Part shown: in pieces, positions 11,690 to 22,517 of the stretch
How positions within the stretch are numbered: position 1 is the first letter of the stretch
How the letters are laid out: the number at the start of each line of letters is the position of its first letter
Assembly (NCBI GenBank): GCA_003184365.1
Contig: NKYR01000112.1
Span: 3,507 to 67,506, forward strand
Direction: 5' to 3'
Length of the DNA: 64,000 nucleotides
Origin: Evernia prunastri
Lineage: Eukaryota > Ascomycota > Lecanoromycetes > Lecanorales > Parmeliaceae
Translations under genes and position numbers: made by a program
The notes under the pieces: model-generated
Seen by the model: the letters and a program-made list of their open reading frames with translations, nothing else
What the model was told of the DNA's origin: nothing
Databases searched by the model: none

Positions 11690-12210
11690 ACCCCTCCACA
11701 CCCCACGCCCCAAAACCCCCGCTACGTACTCATAAACCTTCAACACAATCCTCCCACGAACCGCCCCCCACCGCACACTACTCCCACTCCAAAACCCCCT
11801 CCCCTCCCTCCCATCCCCTCCCACAGCACCGCCCCTCACGCCCCTTCCCGGGTCCCATCCCCCCTCGCGCTGCCCACGTGCATCTTCACCGCATCGAACG
11901 GCTATGTCCTTCGGCGGTGACGATCTGGCGGGTGATGAGGATAAAATTTTGTAGTGGCGCCGGGGGCGGGTTTTGGCGAACTCGGACGGGGTACTCTGGG
12001 GCATGAGGAGGTGAGTTTGGGTGGGATAGGGGTGATATGGTACGGAGCGGGATGGATGCCGTTGCTGCAGCTTCGACTCCGCCGACAATGCCACCGGCGG
12101 TGAGGGAGACGACGGGGGAGGGACATTGGGCTGGAGATAGTGTTGGCTCGATCGCCTAGGATAAAGATATGCCAGGCCCATGAAACATTCACCCTCTCCC
12201 GAGTGGCCTC
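11690..12210 (-). pseudogene. Decayed mitochondrial carrier gene (tricarboxylate-carrier-like)
   Basis: On the minus strand, pieces of a mitochondrial carrier can be read in different frames. First come PSPVVSLTAGGIVGGVEAAAT, then a PSEFAKTR signature matching the P-x-D/E-x-x-K/R motif, then a segment like LQNFILITRQIVTAEGH, and finally SSVRWGAVRGRIVLKVYEYVAG near the end. An extra base inside TACCCCGTCCGAG puts YP and SEFAKTR in different frames, and a stop follows GHSRSMR. The middle of the gene is very G-rich on the minus strand and does not read as protein. The pattern suggests a citrate/tricarboxylate-type carrier that has lost its frame. An alternative with unusual splicing cannot be fully excluded. 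Confidence 0.38.
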
Positions 12211-12876
12211 GTGCTTTTGTGTAGGGATTCATGGTACTCAGACAGGAAGCACGTTGATCGCTGCCATGGTTACCCGGAGCCTGAGCGGAGTGAAACTATC
12301 CGAGCAGGTAAGACAATGTCCTCACAGGTTCGGAATATCAATCTTGGACTCGCACCGTTTCAGATCAGAAGGATGTGAGGAAGCGCCGCAAAATGTATGA
12401 AACAAATGTAAAGATTGCCCCACAATCCGGCAAGCTCTCATAGCATTTATGATATCAAATTGTCTCCAGTTCAAGTGGGCATCCAGCATGTTGAAAACGC
12501 GGATTTATAAGCGTTCCTAAAAACCAGCTGTAAGACACCAGGGTCCGCACTCTAGCCAGACAATCCTCGCTTGCTCATTCTCAACTCGCTTGACCACGAA
12601 GCCGATACAGAGCTTGGATCTCTGTTGAAAAGCACGGCGAGGTTACTCTAGAAGTTGCAGTACGAACTTCGACCTTGTTCCGCGCCGCACTCGATATGAC
12701 GTACAGACATGGTTGTTGTAAATACTGACAGCATGATTGCCCCTATCACATCGCTATTTTTGCCGCTTTGCCTTTCCGGCCGGCGAAAAGGAAGGTCGGC
12801 TGGTGATCCCTCGTGATTCCTATTGCTTGGATCTCCTGGGCAAGCGACGACTACTTTGCAAATCCCTCGTGACTGG
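12211..12876. other. Intergenic region, nothing recognised
   Basis: About 670 bp between the carrier relic and the 3' end of the Zn2Cys6 regulator gene. No open frame, repeat or RNA gene was recognised. Confidence 0.5.
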
Positions 12877-15201
12877 TCATCCGATGTCTAGATACCCCGG
12901 ATAGAGAGGTTGCGAGAAAGCCGAAGGTTCTTCCATGAAGCCAAAAAGCAGATCCTGCGTGAAGAGGTCTGGGCCTGTTGATTGGTTCGGGAAGTCATTC
13001 CCATTCATGCCATCCTGGATTCCACAGTGAGTATTCAAGTGATTGCTATTGTTCGCTTGGAAGTTGTTAGTGCCGGCGTTGTTGGGCATGGTCGGGCCTG
13101 AGCTTGGAAACATCTGGAGTATTGCATCCAGATCGACAGACGAGGGTGTTGCTTCTGCGAGGTTCGGCTCTGGAGGTATGATGAATGGTCAGAATCCGTA
13201 GAAACAGGCACAGGACATAGTTTTCTACATATTTCGAAGGGTACTCCGACACACCAAAAGGCAGCAATGACTTACCCGGTACAAGAGAAAGCCCGTTTGC
13301 ACTCATCAGATTCTTGATGATCTTTGCTGCTTTTAGGACTCCAGAGTTGGGGGTTGTCAGCTCGTCGAGAACTTGTAGGCTCGTGTGCAGCAAAGACGTG
13401 TATTCGCCGCCACTGGCACCCTCAACTGCTGCCGCATTCCGGACATGAATAGTACAAGCCACATAAACCGTATACGCAAGGAGATAGGGAGCGCCTCTCA
13501 GACCGTACATTGATCGATATGCAAGAACAATGCTGGTGATTTTGCGCGCAGCAGCAGTGCATTTTTTCCAAGAATTTGCGGGAGTACTGGCTGACCGCAG
13601 ATGATTATCGGAGATAAACGGCCTATGGAGCAGAATGACTATCGACCAATACGTTGCATGGAGTATGACAACGTTCGGAGGAACGGAGCGATGTGAGACT
13701 TTGGTGTCACTGGACCAGGGTTCGAAAACAAGATCTTGTGGAAGCTGCCTACCCCAGGCTGTGAGACTGTTGTCTATCGATTGCAAGCTTGAGCTGGCAT
13801 CAGCGGTGGATGCACCGACGGCATAGAATCGGTTCATGATGTGTGCCATGATTCGAGATAGAAGACACAACTGCTGGAACGAGGAGACCGAAAAGATTGG
13901 GGTTGGCTCAAGAGGTGCACGCATTGTGACATTAAAAGAGGGACTCTGGCTGTCCATATACGGAGTCCAGATTCCCATTTCTTCTGAAGTGTCAAGAAAA
14001 TTGCGTGAGACATGCGCATCCCGGACCTGGATAGCGGCGGGTCGTCCAAGATACAAGCATTGCAACTTGTCGCAGATGAAAGCTCCCCAGAAGACCCGCC
14101 TTCTAATTTCTACTTCTTCAGCGTTCGCGGCATTCGAGGTGTTGTCGAGATGCAAGCCAAGATCATAGACCATCCTACAAGCATATCCCGTATACAACCA
14201 TCCCTTAGAAATTTCTCCGCGAGAATTGAATGTGGAGCCGAGTAACAGAAGTCCAACAACGGTTGGGATGCTGGATCGACTCAAGAGCTTATCTTGACTC
14301 AATAACTCATCGCATTGTCTGAAGAAACGACCTCCAGCAGTTACAGGATTGTTGGGATCATCTCGGACCGACGTTCTTTCGGAGTACTTACTCGTACAGG
14401 CCAGAATCGCATAGAGGAGAAACCTGGAGCAGCCAGGACCTCCAGAGACAAAGTCCCGCATTATTGCTGGTCGATAGGTAATGAGAAACGTGTGATGCTG
14501 TCGGTGCCAATGTAGGTTGAGAAGATGCATGATAAGTTCCATTGGAATTCCATCAACGTCATGCAGCTGGCGAAATCGATACTCTTTTTGACGTTGTAAA
14601 GTTGCATTGGCGATGAGTTGGTACCGGGCATTGATCCTAATTGCGGCTTTACGGCCGAACCCTCTACTGGTGGACCTTGGTGCACAGAAGTCGACTCGAA
14701 TACGCCGGTTTGCTTCTCCTCTCCCACAGAAACAATTGAGACATTTTCCATGAAATCCTGGTCCGAGTCACCGCCATCGTCATTGACACGATCAGCCTCT
14801 GGAATCAAATCCAAGCCAGAGATACCTGTTTGCAATTTCTCTTTGGGAGACTGTACATCGTCCCAGCTTTTCCGGGTATTACTTATGTCGTATGGCGGCA
14901 GATGCACTGAGCCATCAACAACGGAAATAGAGTTAAGAATGTGACCTCGCTGATCTCCTGAGCTACTCTTCAAGGTCACAATGACGTTCTCCAAGGCTCG
15001 TTTCTCGTCCTGGAGTTTGTTTATTATTGCCGTGGAAGGTCTCCTCTTGGGTGTCTCTATCAGATACACGCAATGTCGGCTTTGGCTAACGCAAGACCCA
15101 CAGCTTGGTTTGACGGTATCGCACTTGATCTTTCTTGATCGGCAAAACTGGCAGGCACGAGCTAGCACCTTAAGCTGGTCTTTCCTCGTCGCTGTAGACA
15201 T
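12877..15201 (-). CDS. Zn2Cys6 fungal transcription factor
   Basis: Three exons (15201-14653, 14566-13276, 13169-12877) encode about 710 aa. Near residue 17 is a complete binuclear zinc cluster, CQFCRSRKIKCDTVKPSCGS followed by two more Cys, with C-x2-C-x6-C-x6-C-x2-C-x6-C spacing. A short coiled region (INKLQDEKRALENVIVTLK) follows, as in dimerising members. The middle half is the fungal-specific transcription factor domain (Fungal_trans), with recognisable GWLYTGYACRMVYDLGLH and RRRVFWGAFICDKL strings. The C-terminal exon is Asn-rich and acidic and may be an activation region. The 14567-14652 intron was inferred because the two parts lie in different frames; the other intron has clear GT-AG ends. 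Divergent position opposite the FAD dehydrogenase suggests it regulates that gene; this is inference. Confidence 0.88.
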
Positions 15202-16281
15202 CTTGATATGAATCTTCAGGAAGGAAAAATGGGCACATGTCTGCAGTCAATGCCACGATGCTTGCTGCCAGCACAATCATCTAAGGTTCTATCCAGTAGC
15301 AGCCCCCTCATTGTGAAGTGTAGATCCTACCTTACGTCTGGAAGGTTTACCCCACTTGACTCTCGGATAAAGCATGGCTTTAGCTCCTTCTCCACCTTGC
15401 TCAATCGTCACAAAATGAGCCCAGATCATAGAAGAAGACACTACAATCCAGCCAAAGGCTCACGTAGTTGTTGAGCATGACACCATTCTGTTACTTCTCC
15501 AGCTTGTCTCTCCATGAGTGCGACTGCTTTTGCATTCATTGCGATGACATTTCTTCGCAAAATCACAATTGCGTCTGCGCGAAAACAAGCTTTTAGGCGC
15601 AAGAGCATTAATACAACGCTAGCTAAGTATTGTAAAATATTCGTGTACGAGTCAAGCGTTTTATTAGAAAAGTTTGGTCTATCTTGTCCTCTATTGCTTT
15701 CCGAAAGACAGCCCGCCAAGTCTATGAGGTGACCAGCTGTTCAAAGGTTATACTATCACTCGAACAAAAAAAGTGCCAATGTGTTTGGTAATTCATACGG
15801 AGGCTCGGGAGGATACTCATATTGCTTCAAGGGACGGCGTCAAGAGAGCCGGCAGAAGTGCCGAAAAGCGGGGGTTATCACTGACCCTAATCCTCTCCGC
15901 TTGACCTTGGTCTTTCATGCCCAGCTCATCTATCAAACTTTCCGCGGGGTTCAATGCATTGTCGACAGAAGCAGGAGAAGCCGACGTACTACTGTTCTGC
16001 TCGGATACTCAACGGATGGTCTCATCCCGCTGGATTTACAAGCAACGGAGAATTGCGCTCCGTCTCCCTCATCGCAACCTATTGTGGGTTGGAGATTCAT
16101 TCTCTGCAGTGGTACAAGTTTCTGACGCTGCTCAATCCTGAGTATGGGCACCAAGTCAGATTTGATAATAATTTGTCTCCTAGTGCAGAAGCGCCAAAGA
16201 GCGTCGTGATTGGAGTCCTTATCATATCAGCCACCTGTAATACTTCTTGGGCAACGTTTTTTAAACTCTAGACCTTGCGAC
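15202..16281. promoter_or_regulatory. Divergent promoter region between the regulator and the dehydrogenase
   Basis: About 1.1 kb separating two start codons that read outward. Open frames inside are short and lack domains. A shared control region is plausible from geometry alone. No inverted CGG pair was identified with confidence. Confidence 0.4.
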
Positions 16282-17944
16282 ATGCCTTCACTTCCACAGA
16301 GCTGCGACGTTCTCGTCATTGGTGGTGGAAATGCGGGCTTCTCGGCTGCTGTAGCCTCCGCTCAAACTGGAGCCAAGAAGGTCGTAATTGTTGACAAGTG
16401 CCCCGAGGATTGGGCTGGCGGCAACTCCTATTTCGCGGCAGGGGCGATGCGAACTGTCCACAATGGCCTCTCGGATCTTCTGACTGTCGTCAACAACTGC
16501 GACGGTGCTACCTCCAAAATCATTGACCTTGACCCGTACACACGAGAAGACTTTTCTAAAGATATGGCACGCATATGCTTGGGCAAATCGGATCCGCAAC
16601 TGAGCAAAATTCTTATCAATGACTCAAATGGTGCAATCAAATGGCTGGCTCGTAATGGCATTCGTTTTCAGTTGTCATTTAATCGACAGGCGTACATGGT
16701 GAACGGCCGGTAATTGTTTTCGCTGTTCAGGGGTTGGCACCTCCTTTGCTGATGGCAGTACTTTCAGGTACAAGTTCTGGGGCGGCATGGCTCTCAAAAC
16801 CCAAGACGGCGGGAAAGGCCTGATCGAAGATCATAAACGCGCAGCCGCCAGGCACGGGGTCCAAGTATTCTACTCAACAGCTGCCACACGCCTGAACCGG
16901 GACCCCATCACTGGCGCCGTTGTCTCTGTCAACGTCGAGCATGCCAGCCGACCCTTCACCATCAACGCCAAAGCTACCATTCTAGCCGCGGGCGGTTTTG
17001 AAGCCAACCCCCGGATGCGATCGCAATATCTGGGGCCAGGATGGGACCTCGCATCGGTGCGAGGGACTCCATATAATACGGGCGACTTGTTCGAGATTGC
17101 AATGCGTGATGTTTCCGCTAAACAAGCAGGAAACTGGTCGGGTTGTCACAGCACAGCCTGGGATGCCAACGCGCCCGCAAATAGTGGTGACCGTGCTGTA
17201 TCAAACGAATTCACCAAGTCGGGATATCCGCTGGGCGTAATGATCAACGCAGACGGTGTCCGCTTCGTAGATGAGGGCATAGACATGAGGAATTTCACCT
17301 ACGCCAAATTTGGCCGCGCCATCCTTCAACAGCCCCAAGGAATCGCATTCCAAGTCTGGGACTCACGTACAATCCCATGGCTCCGTGACGAAGAATACCG
17401 GGACGCCGTCGTTGAGAAACTCCGTGGCGACACCATCGAGGAACTTGCAGATCGCTGCTGCGAAAAAGCCATGCAGAACCGCTCAGCCTTCATCCAGACC
17501 TTCAGCGAATACAACGCAGCTGTCTACAAGCATCGCGAAGAGAACCCCAACACAAAATGGGACCCGGCGGTCAAAGACGGCATGTCAACCCAATCTTCAT
17601 CTTCCGGACTGGCGCTTGCGAAATCAAACTGGGCGCTACCCATCGACCAAGCGCCCTTTATCGCCGTCAAAGTCACCGGAGGCGTGACGTTCACATTCGG
17701 TGGCTTAGCGGTCAACCCGGAAACGGCCGCCGTCATCTCTTCGACGTCAATGCGAGAAGTGCCAGGCCTGTTCTGCGTTGGCGAGATGCTCGGCGCCCTG
17801 TTCTACGGCAACTACCCGGGCGGGTCAGGCCTGACTTCTGGTACCGTCTTTGGCCGTAGAGCGGGGACTGCTGCGGCCGAACTGGCTAGGAGGCAAGATA
17901 TGAAAGCGAGGGAAACGTATGCGGTTGTCGGGGCTCGGCTGTGA
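16282..17944 (+). CDS. FAD-dependent fumarate reductase/succinate dehydrogenase-type flavoprotein (tricarballylate or ketosteroid dehydrogenase-like)
   Basis: Two exons (16282-16709, 16768-17944) with a 58-bp intron give about 534 aa. The N-terminus has the FAD-binding Rossmann motif DVLVIGGGNAGFSAAVAS and an acidic residue in VVIVDKCPE. The second FAD contact is the C-terminal block GLFCVGEMLGALFYGNYPGG followed by GSGLTSGTVFGRRAG. The middle contains ILAAGGFEANPRMR and VTGGVTFTFGGLAVN, both typical of the FAD_binding_2 fumarate reductase/3-ketosteroid dehydrogenase family. This group oxidises or reduces a C-C bond next to a carboxyl or keto group. In bacteria a relative (TcuA) handles tricarballylate; the substrate here is unknown. 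No mitochondrial presequence is obvious. It faces the class II aldolase gene convergently and lies opposite a Zn2Cys6 regulator, so the three may act together. Confidence 0.87.
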
Positions 17945-18425
17945 GCGTGATAGAGCGTGTAGGCGATTTTTGGTTCTAGGGAGCATTAGAAATGTGCGTG
18001 GGTACGCGCATTTGAGCACATATTTCAAATTCCATAGCTGCGATCACGGTGATAGCCACATCAACTCTGCGGAGCCAAATTTGCCTCTTTGTGTCTTAGT
18101 AGCTTAGGCCATTTGGTCAGCGTCAAATTCTCGCAGTCTGAGTAAGGATGATCTTGACGCCGGACTCAGATCCATCTGCCTTGTTGCATGTCAGATGCGG
18201 TGGTATGTGTCTCGCGAATCTCACTGAGTCTACGGAGATTGATCGTACTCTCTTTGAGTAATACATAGACTCTCAAGAACTGCCAACGCTGGACTCAGTT
18301 TTCTAAAACATTCTGTGTCATCTCTCATGCTAAGCCCAGTTCATTCTCCCGCGCCTAAAGTATATACATGATTTGAAAGCATCTCAAACAGGAGCTCGAA
18401 ACAACCCCAACCTCCACCTCCCCCG
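17945..18425. other. Convergent intergenic region
   Basis: About 480 bp shared by the 3' ends of the dehydrogenase (plus) and aldolase (minus) genes. No repeat, RNA gene or further open frame was recognised. Both transcripts must end here, but no specific terminator signal was resolved. Confidence 0.5.
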
Positions 18426-19399
18426 TCACTCCAGCACGGACGGATCCTCCTTGACAACCTGATCATAATACGGCTGAAAAGCAAGCCACATCTTACTCGG
18501 ATTCCCGCTCTTCCGATGCGTCATCTCCGCCTCCTCCTTCCCGATGAACACCTTCTCCCACCCGGGCCCCGCCGCCGCATTCGCCATCATCTGCGCATGA
18601 CAGCAGCGATCGAGCGCGACGAACAGGAACGCCGCCTCGTCCACCGTCTGCCCGCACGTGATGACGCCGCGGTTCTGCAGGATGACGCTGCGCATCGTGG
18701 GGCCGAGCGCTTTGGCGATGCGGGCGCCTTCCTCGGTCGAGATGACGGTGCCGCCGTAGCGCGGGTAGACGGCGAGGTCGTCGTAGAAGCGCAGCGCGTC
18801 CTGGTAGATCATCTCGATGGGGCGCGCGAAGCAGGAGAAGGCCTTGCCGTAGACGGAGTGCGCGTGGCAGGCGGCGTTGAGGTCCGGGCGCGCCTTGTGG
18901 ATCTCGGAGTGGATGGCGAAGGCGGGGCCGTTGATGGCGCTCTGGGCGCCGCCGGGTTGGACCTCGCCCTTTTCGTTGACGAGGACGAGGTCCGAGACCC
19001 TGATCATGGAGAAGTGCGTGCTGAGCGGGTTGATCCAGAAGTGCTCTGGGCGTTCCTTCTCGTCAGTCGATTTTGGCAGAAAGGCGGGAAGCTGGGTTTT
19101 CTCGCGCTCTTACCTGGGTTGATGGGGTCACGGAGGGAGATGTGGCCGGCGACACCTTCGTCGAAGCCTTGCTTTGCGAAGACTCGGAAGGCAGCGGCGA
19201 GATATTGCTTTTGGTATTTGACCTCGTCTAGTTTGTTTGAGAACTTGGGCGGTGATCGAATGTTCACTTTGCCATCTTTGTCGCCGAGAAAATGCACGTC
19301 ATCGAAAAAATTCTTTCCTTCAGACTTGTCCACCTCGACACATACGGTGTGTTGAATTTGAGGCTCATTTTCGGTAAGAATGGAGGTGGTGGTGGCCAT
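18426..19399 (-). CDS. Class II aldolase/adducin family protein
   Basis: Two exons (19399-19114, 19045-18426) with a 68-bp intron give 301 aa. The splice joins GHISLRDPINP to EHFWINPLSTHFSMIRVSDL, the expected family sequence. Zinc-ligand His residues are visible in ACHAHSVYG, with a further His-rich stretch near ALDRCCHAQMMANAA, and an acidic residue typical of the group in SDLVLVNEKGEV. Family members include L-fuculose-phosphate aldolase and related decarboxylases or dehydratases that cleave or rearrange small hydroxy acids using a metal ion. Fungal homologues of this type are mostly uncharacterised. Codon use here is strongly GC-biased. Because it converges on the FAD dehydrogenase, a shared catabolic or metabolite-tailoring role is possible but unproven. 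Confidence 0.9.
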
Positions 19400-19982
19400 G
19401 TTTGATGTGGAGACTGTTTTCCTTGAAAATCGTTTCGTTTGTAATTGAGCACGGGTGAAGGCGGTCAGTCAACTATCTGTATAGCTTACTTATGATATAC
19501 AGCGGTCTATGGTGGCAAAGCTGTCTCAACTTCAGCGCTGCGAAGATGATTGAGAGATGGAGAAGCCGCAGAGACCGGACTCTCGTACTCCGCAAGCATA
19601 TTGGAGTTTTCTTCCAGGCCGTTTGAGCCGAACAAGGGTAATTCTCCGTGTTCAAATTAGTACTCCATGCTGCTTTTCCGCATTCTCCTCCGCTTTTGTT
19701 ACGGAGAGAGACACTCCGCGTATCGTTATTCGTTATAAATTACGCTTTTCGAAACACCCCGCCCCAACATGCACAACATCATCCGTGCGGGAGACGCTAT
19801 TAGCGTATTCATAATCCGTGTCAATGCTTGGCAATGGAGATCCGACGCACCGTCGCATGGTTTCTTGTACTATAGCATGAGTATCCTCTCACAACTCTCA
19901 AATACCAGCCATTAAATCGCGCAAATAGTCAAATTTGAAGCTATACAAACTTTGCCTAATCAGTCACGTTAATTGAGTCGCT
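19400..19982. other. Intergenic region, turning AT-rich to the right
   Basis: Upstream flank of the aldolase gene (about 580 bp). No gene recognised; composition drifts toward the AT-rich repeat island that starts near 20 kb. Confidence 0.45.
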
Positions 19983-20141
19983 ATGTCTCTTCTCATTGGA
20001 GTTTCTGCTAAGGCCAAAACCGAGCATCTTCTTTACTTCAATTGGAAGCCTTCTGCAGTTGCCCAGGAATTATCTTCTACTGATATACGATGTTCTACTC
20101 GTAGCGTTTATCGCTGGCAGGAACGTCTGCAAATATATTAA
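19983..20141 (+). pseudogene. Short fragment resembling the N-terminal helix-turn-helix of a transposase
   Basis: A 52-codon frame reads MSLLIGVSAKAKTEHLLYFN and then KPSAVAQELSS and CSTRSVYRWQERL before a stop. The pattern of a helix, a short turn and a second helix ending in R-x-V-Y-R-W is what DNA-binding domains of fungal DNA-transposon transposases look like. It ends abruptly in AT-rich sequence, so it is probably a truncated element. The family is not certain. Confidence 0.3.
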
Positions 20142-20582
20142 ATCATAAGTCCTCTTTCTCACGCGTATTGTAGTCTACTGATCGTTACAGTTTAACTGTG
20201 AACTAGTGAGATCGAGATTGAGTGCGAGGCTTGCAGTCGAGATAGACTTTTTCAGTCGAGATTATTTATCTAAGCGAGCTATATATAGTCTATTTATTTA
20301 CTGTTTTTGCTTCTCGTCGTATTCTTCTCGTTATATATCTTCTTCTTTCTAATAAAAGCATATATTCTTTATTTAAACTATTTCATCGATTTTATTAATT
20401 CTTCTACTATCTACCACTCTTTCTATCTTATTATCTTTCTATCTTTTATTCGCTAATTTAATAACTATCGTCAAACGCAAACGCAAGATTATCAAGAAAA
20501 TTCAAGATAATATTTCTATTATTTCTTCGAATCTCTTTATTATACGTTATATACGATTCTTCTTTACTTCTTCTGCAAGTTC
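20142..20582. repeat. AT-rich repeat relic
   Basis: About 440 bp, increasingly AT-rich, with no readable protein. A sequence starting TGTGAACTAGTGAGATCGAG near 20200 could be the start of an LTR, but no end or duplication was found. Confidence 0.4.
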
Positions 20583-20866
20583 TACAATAGACTTTTCGTT
20601 TAATTTATCCGCACCTCCGAAATTTCGCCGGTATCTCACCAAAATTGCATTTATGCTCAATCAACATTTCATAACAATGATACATTGAAACCTTTTAAAA
20701 CTCTTCGATAGTATATTCTATCTAAATNNNNNNNNNNNNNNNNNNNNNCGCACCTCCGAAATTTCACCGGTATCTTACCAAAATTGCATTTATGCTCAAT
20801 CAACATTTCATAACAATGATACATTGAAACCTTTTAAAACTCTTCGATAGTATATTCTATCTAAAT
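20583..20866 (+). repeat. Two 118-bp direct repeats of a degenerate transposon end flanking an assembly gap
   Basis: The sequences at 20610-20727 and 20749-20866 are nearly the same; the differences I see are G/A and C/T transitions. Just before the first, ACAATAGACTTTTCGTTTAA resembles the ACAACAGACTTTTTTTTTAA terminus of the Tc1/mariner copies further right, and the layout downstream is similar. They look like the 5' ends of a diverged relative of that element. Confidence 0.6.
20728..20748. other. Assembly gap of 21 N
   Basis: A run of 21 undetermined bases sits exactly between the two 118-bp repeats, as expected when an assembler joins contigs that end in the same repeat. Confidence 0.95.
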
Positions 20867-20954
20867 TTCTATAATACTTAGCTTTTAGATTAAAATTTTA
20901 TTAAATAGTTCTAATAATATAAGTCTTAAAAATAAGAGACTTAAAATTAAGCGT

Positions 20955-21622
20955 ACAACAGACTTTTTTTTTAATTAATCCCCACCCGAGGTTTTGCCGC
21001 AAAACGCGTATTTCGCGACTTTCTCACCAAAACCATTCAAATACCTACATTATTATGGGACGTACCGAGGGCGCAATAGACCTTCCGGAGGTCAAACGAG
21101 GGGCCCTGATAGAGCTTAAGAAGGAGAATCATACATCCAATCGTCAGCTTGCAAGGCAGTATCATTGCGATAAGAAAACAGTGGCAAATGTTCTCAAACG
21201 CGTCGGAGACGCGTAAAAGGAGAATATTAACCCATTATCTTCAGAGGTTTATCAACGACGTCCTCAATCAGGAAGATCTCTAGCAATTAACGAGAGGCAG
21301 TAACGGCAGCTAGTCAGACATGTCACTAAGAACAAATTCCAACGTCGCAAGCCCTGGGTCAGAATTGCTCGAGAACTTGGGATTATGGTCTCTAAGTCAG
21401 CTATCAACTCTGCGTTTGTTCGGACTGGATATGGTCGATATCCACCTCGTCACAAGTCTTTGTTGACACCGGAAATGAAAGAGGAACGTCTTGAGTTCGT
21501 AACGGAGTGGGGACCGAAGCTGGAAGGGAAAGAACATATAATTGTGCACACTGATGAGACTTCGGTGCGGGTTGGCGAATCTCGGAGACAGATCTGGGTG
21601 ACTAGGCTTTAAAATGAGGTCT
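20955..21622 (+). mobile_element. Tc1/mariner-like element, copy A (5' part, truncated at an N)
   Basis: Begins with the inverted-repeat end ACAACAGACTTTTTTTTTAA. A transposase frame starts at 21055 (MGRTEGAIDLPEVKRG) and has a helix-turn-helix with NRQLARQYHCDKKTVANVL. The frame is broken by stops that are single transitions from sense codons. The first catalytic Asp is present in IVHTDETSVRVGE. The copy stops at the single N at 21623, directly before the telomere repeats. Compared with copy B it carries extra G-to-A changes (for example TTAAAATG against TTAGGATG). Confidence 0.85.
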
Positions 21623-21623
21623 N

Positions 21624-21771
21624 CTAACCCTAACCCTAACCCTAACCCTAACCCTAACCCTAACCCTAACCCTAACCCTAACCCTAACCCTAACCCTAAC
21701 CCTAACCCTAACCCTAACCCTAACCCTAACCCTAACCCTAACCCTAACCCTAACCCTAACCCTAACCCTAA
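21624..21771 (+). repeat. Telomere-type (CCCTAA)n tract, 148 bp
   Basis: About 24.7 perfect units of CCCTAA on the plus strand, beginning immediately after an N and ending ACCCTAAGTCACGTAT just before a transposon end. TTAGGG/CCCTAA is the common telomere repeat of filamentous fungi. C-rich repeats at the left of a plus strand are the orientation of a left chromosome end. The perfect units argue against an old internal relic. Long Leu-Gly and Pro-Asn reading frames across this tract are artefacts. Confidence 0.95.
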
Positions 21772-21780
21772 GTCACGTAT

Positions 21781-22516
21781 ACAACAGACTTTTTTTTTAA
21801 TTAATCCCCACCCGAGGTTTTGCCGCAAAACGCGTATTTCGCGACTTTCTCACCAAAACCATTCAAATACCTACATTATTATGGGACGTACCGAGGGCGC
21901 AATAGACCTTCCGGAGGTCAAACGAGGGGCCCTGATAGAGCTTAAGAAGGAGAATCATACATCCAATCGTCAGCTTGCAAGGCAGTATCATTGCGATAAG
22001 AAAACAGTGGCAAATGTTCTCAAACGCGTCGGAGACGCGTAAAAGGAGAATATTAACCCATTATCTTCAGAGGTTTATCAACGACGTCCTCAATCAGGAA
22101 GATCTCTAGCAATTAACGAGAGGCAGTAACGGCAGCTAGTCAGACATGTCACTAAGAACAAATTCCAACGTCGCAAGCCCTGGGTCAGAATTGCTCGAGA
22201 ACTTGGGATTATGGTCTCTAAGTCAGCTATCAACTCTGCGTTTGTTCGGACTGGATATGGTCGATATCCACCTCGTCACAAGTCTTTGTTGACACCGGAA
22301 ATGAAAGAGGAACGTCTTGAGTTCGTAACGGAGTGGGGACCGAAGCTGGAAGGGAAAGAACATATAATTGTGCACACTGATGAGACTTCGGTGCGGGTTG
22401 GCGAATCTCGGGGACAGATCTGGGTGACTAGGCTTTAGGATGAGGTCTATCACAAGGACTGCGTGGATGTACGATATCGTGGATATACGGAGCTTATGTT
22501 TTGGGCTGCGTACACG
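21781..22516 (+). mobile_element. Tc1/mariner-like element, copy B (5' part, truncated at an N)
   Basis: Starts with the same ACAACAGACTTTTTTTTTAA end, 9 bp after the telomere tract, and repeats copy A almost base for base through the transposase start, helix-turn-helix and first catalytic Asp. It continues a little further, to CGTACACG, where a single N at 22517 ends it. The same interrupting stops are present. As it adjoins the telomere tract it is the outermost sequence of the right-hand contig. Confidence 0.85.
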
Positions 22517-22517
22517 N

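Noticed and set aside
11519..12232. A 237-codon minus-strand gene
   Set aside because: The frame mixes carrier-like pieces from other frames with G-rich low-complexity sequence; a decayed carrier fits better.
21397..22042. Long Leu-Gly and Pro-Asn repeat proteins on both strands
   Set aside because: They are translations of the telomere repeat tract running into transposon sequence, not genes.
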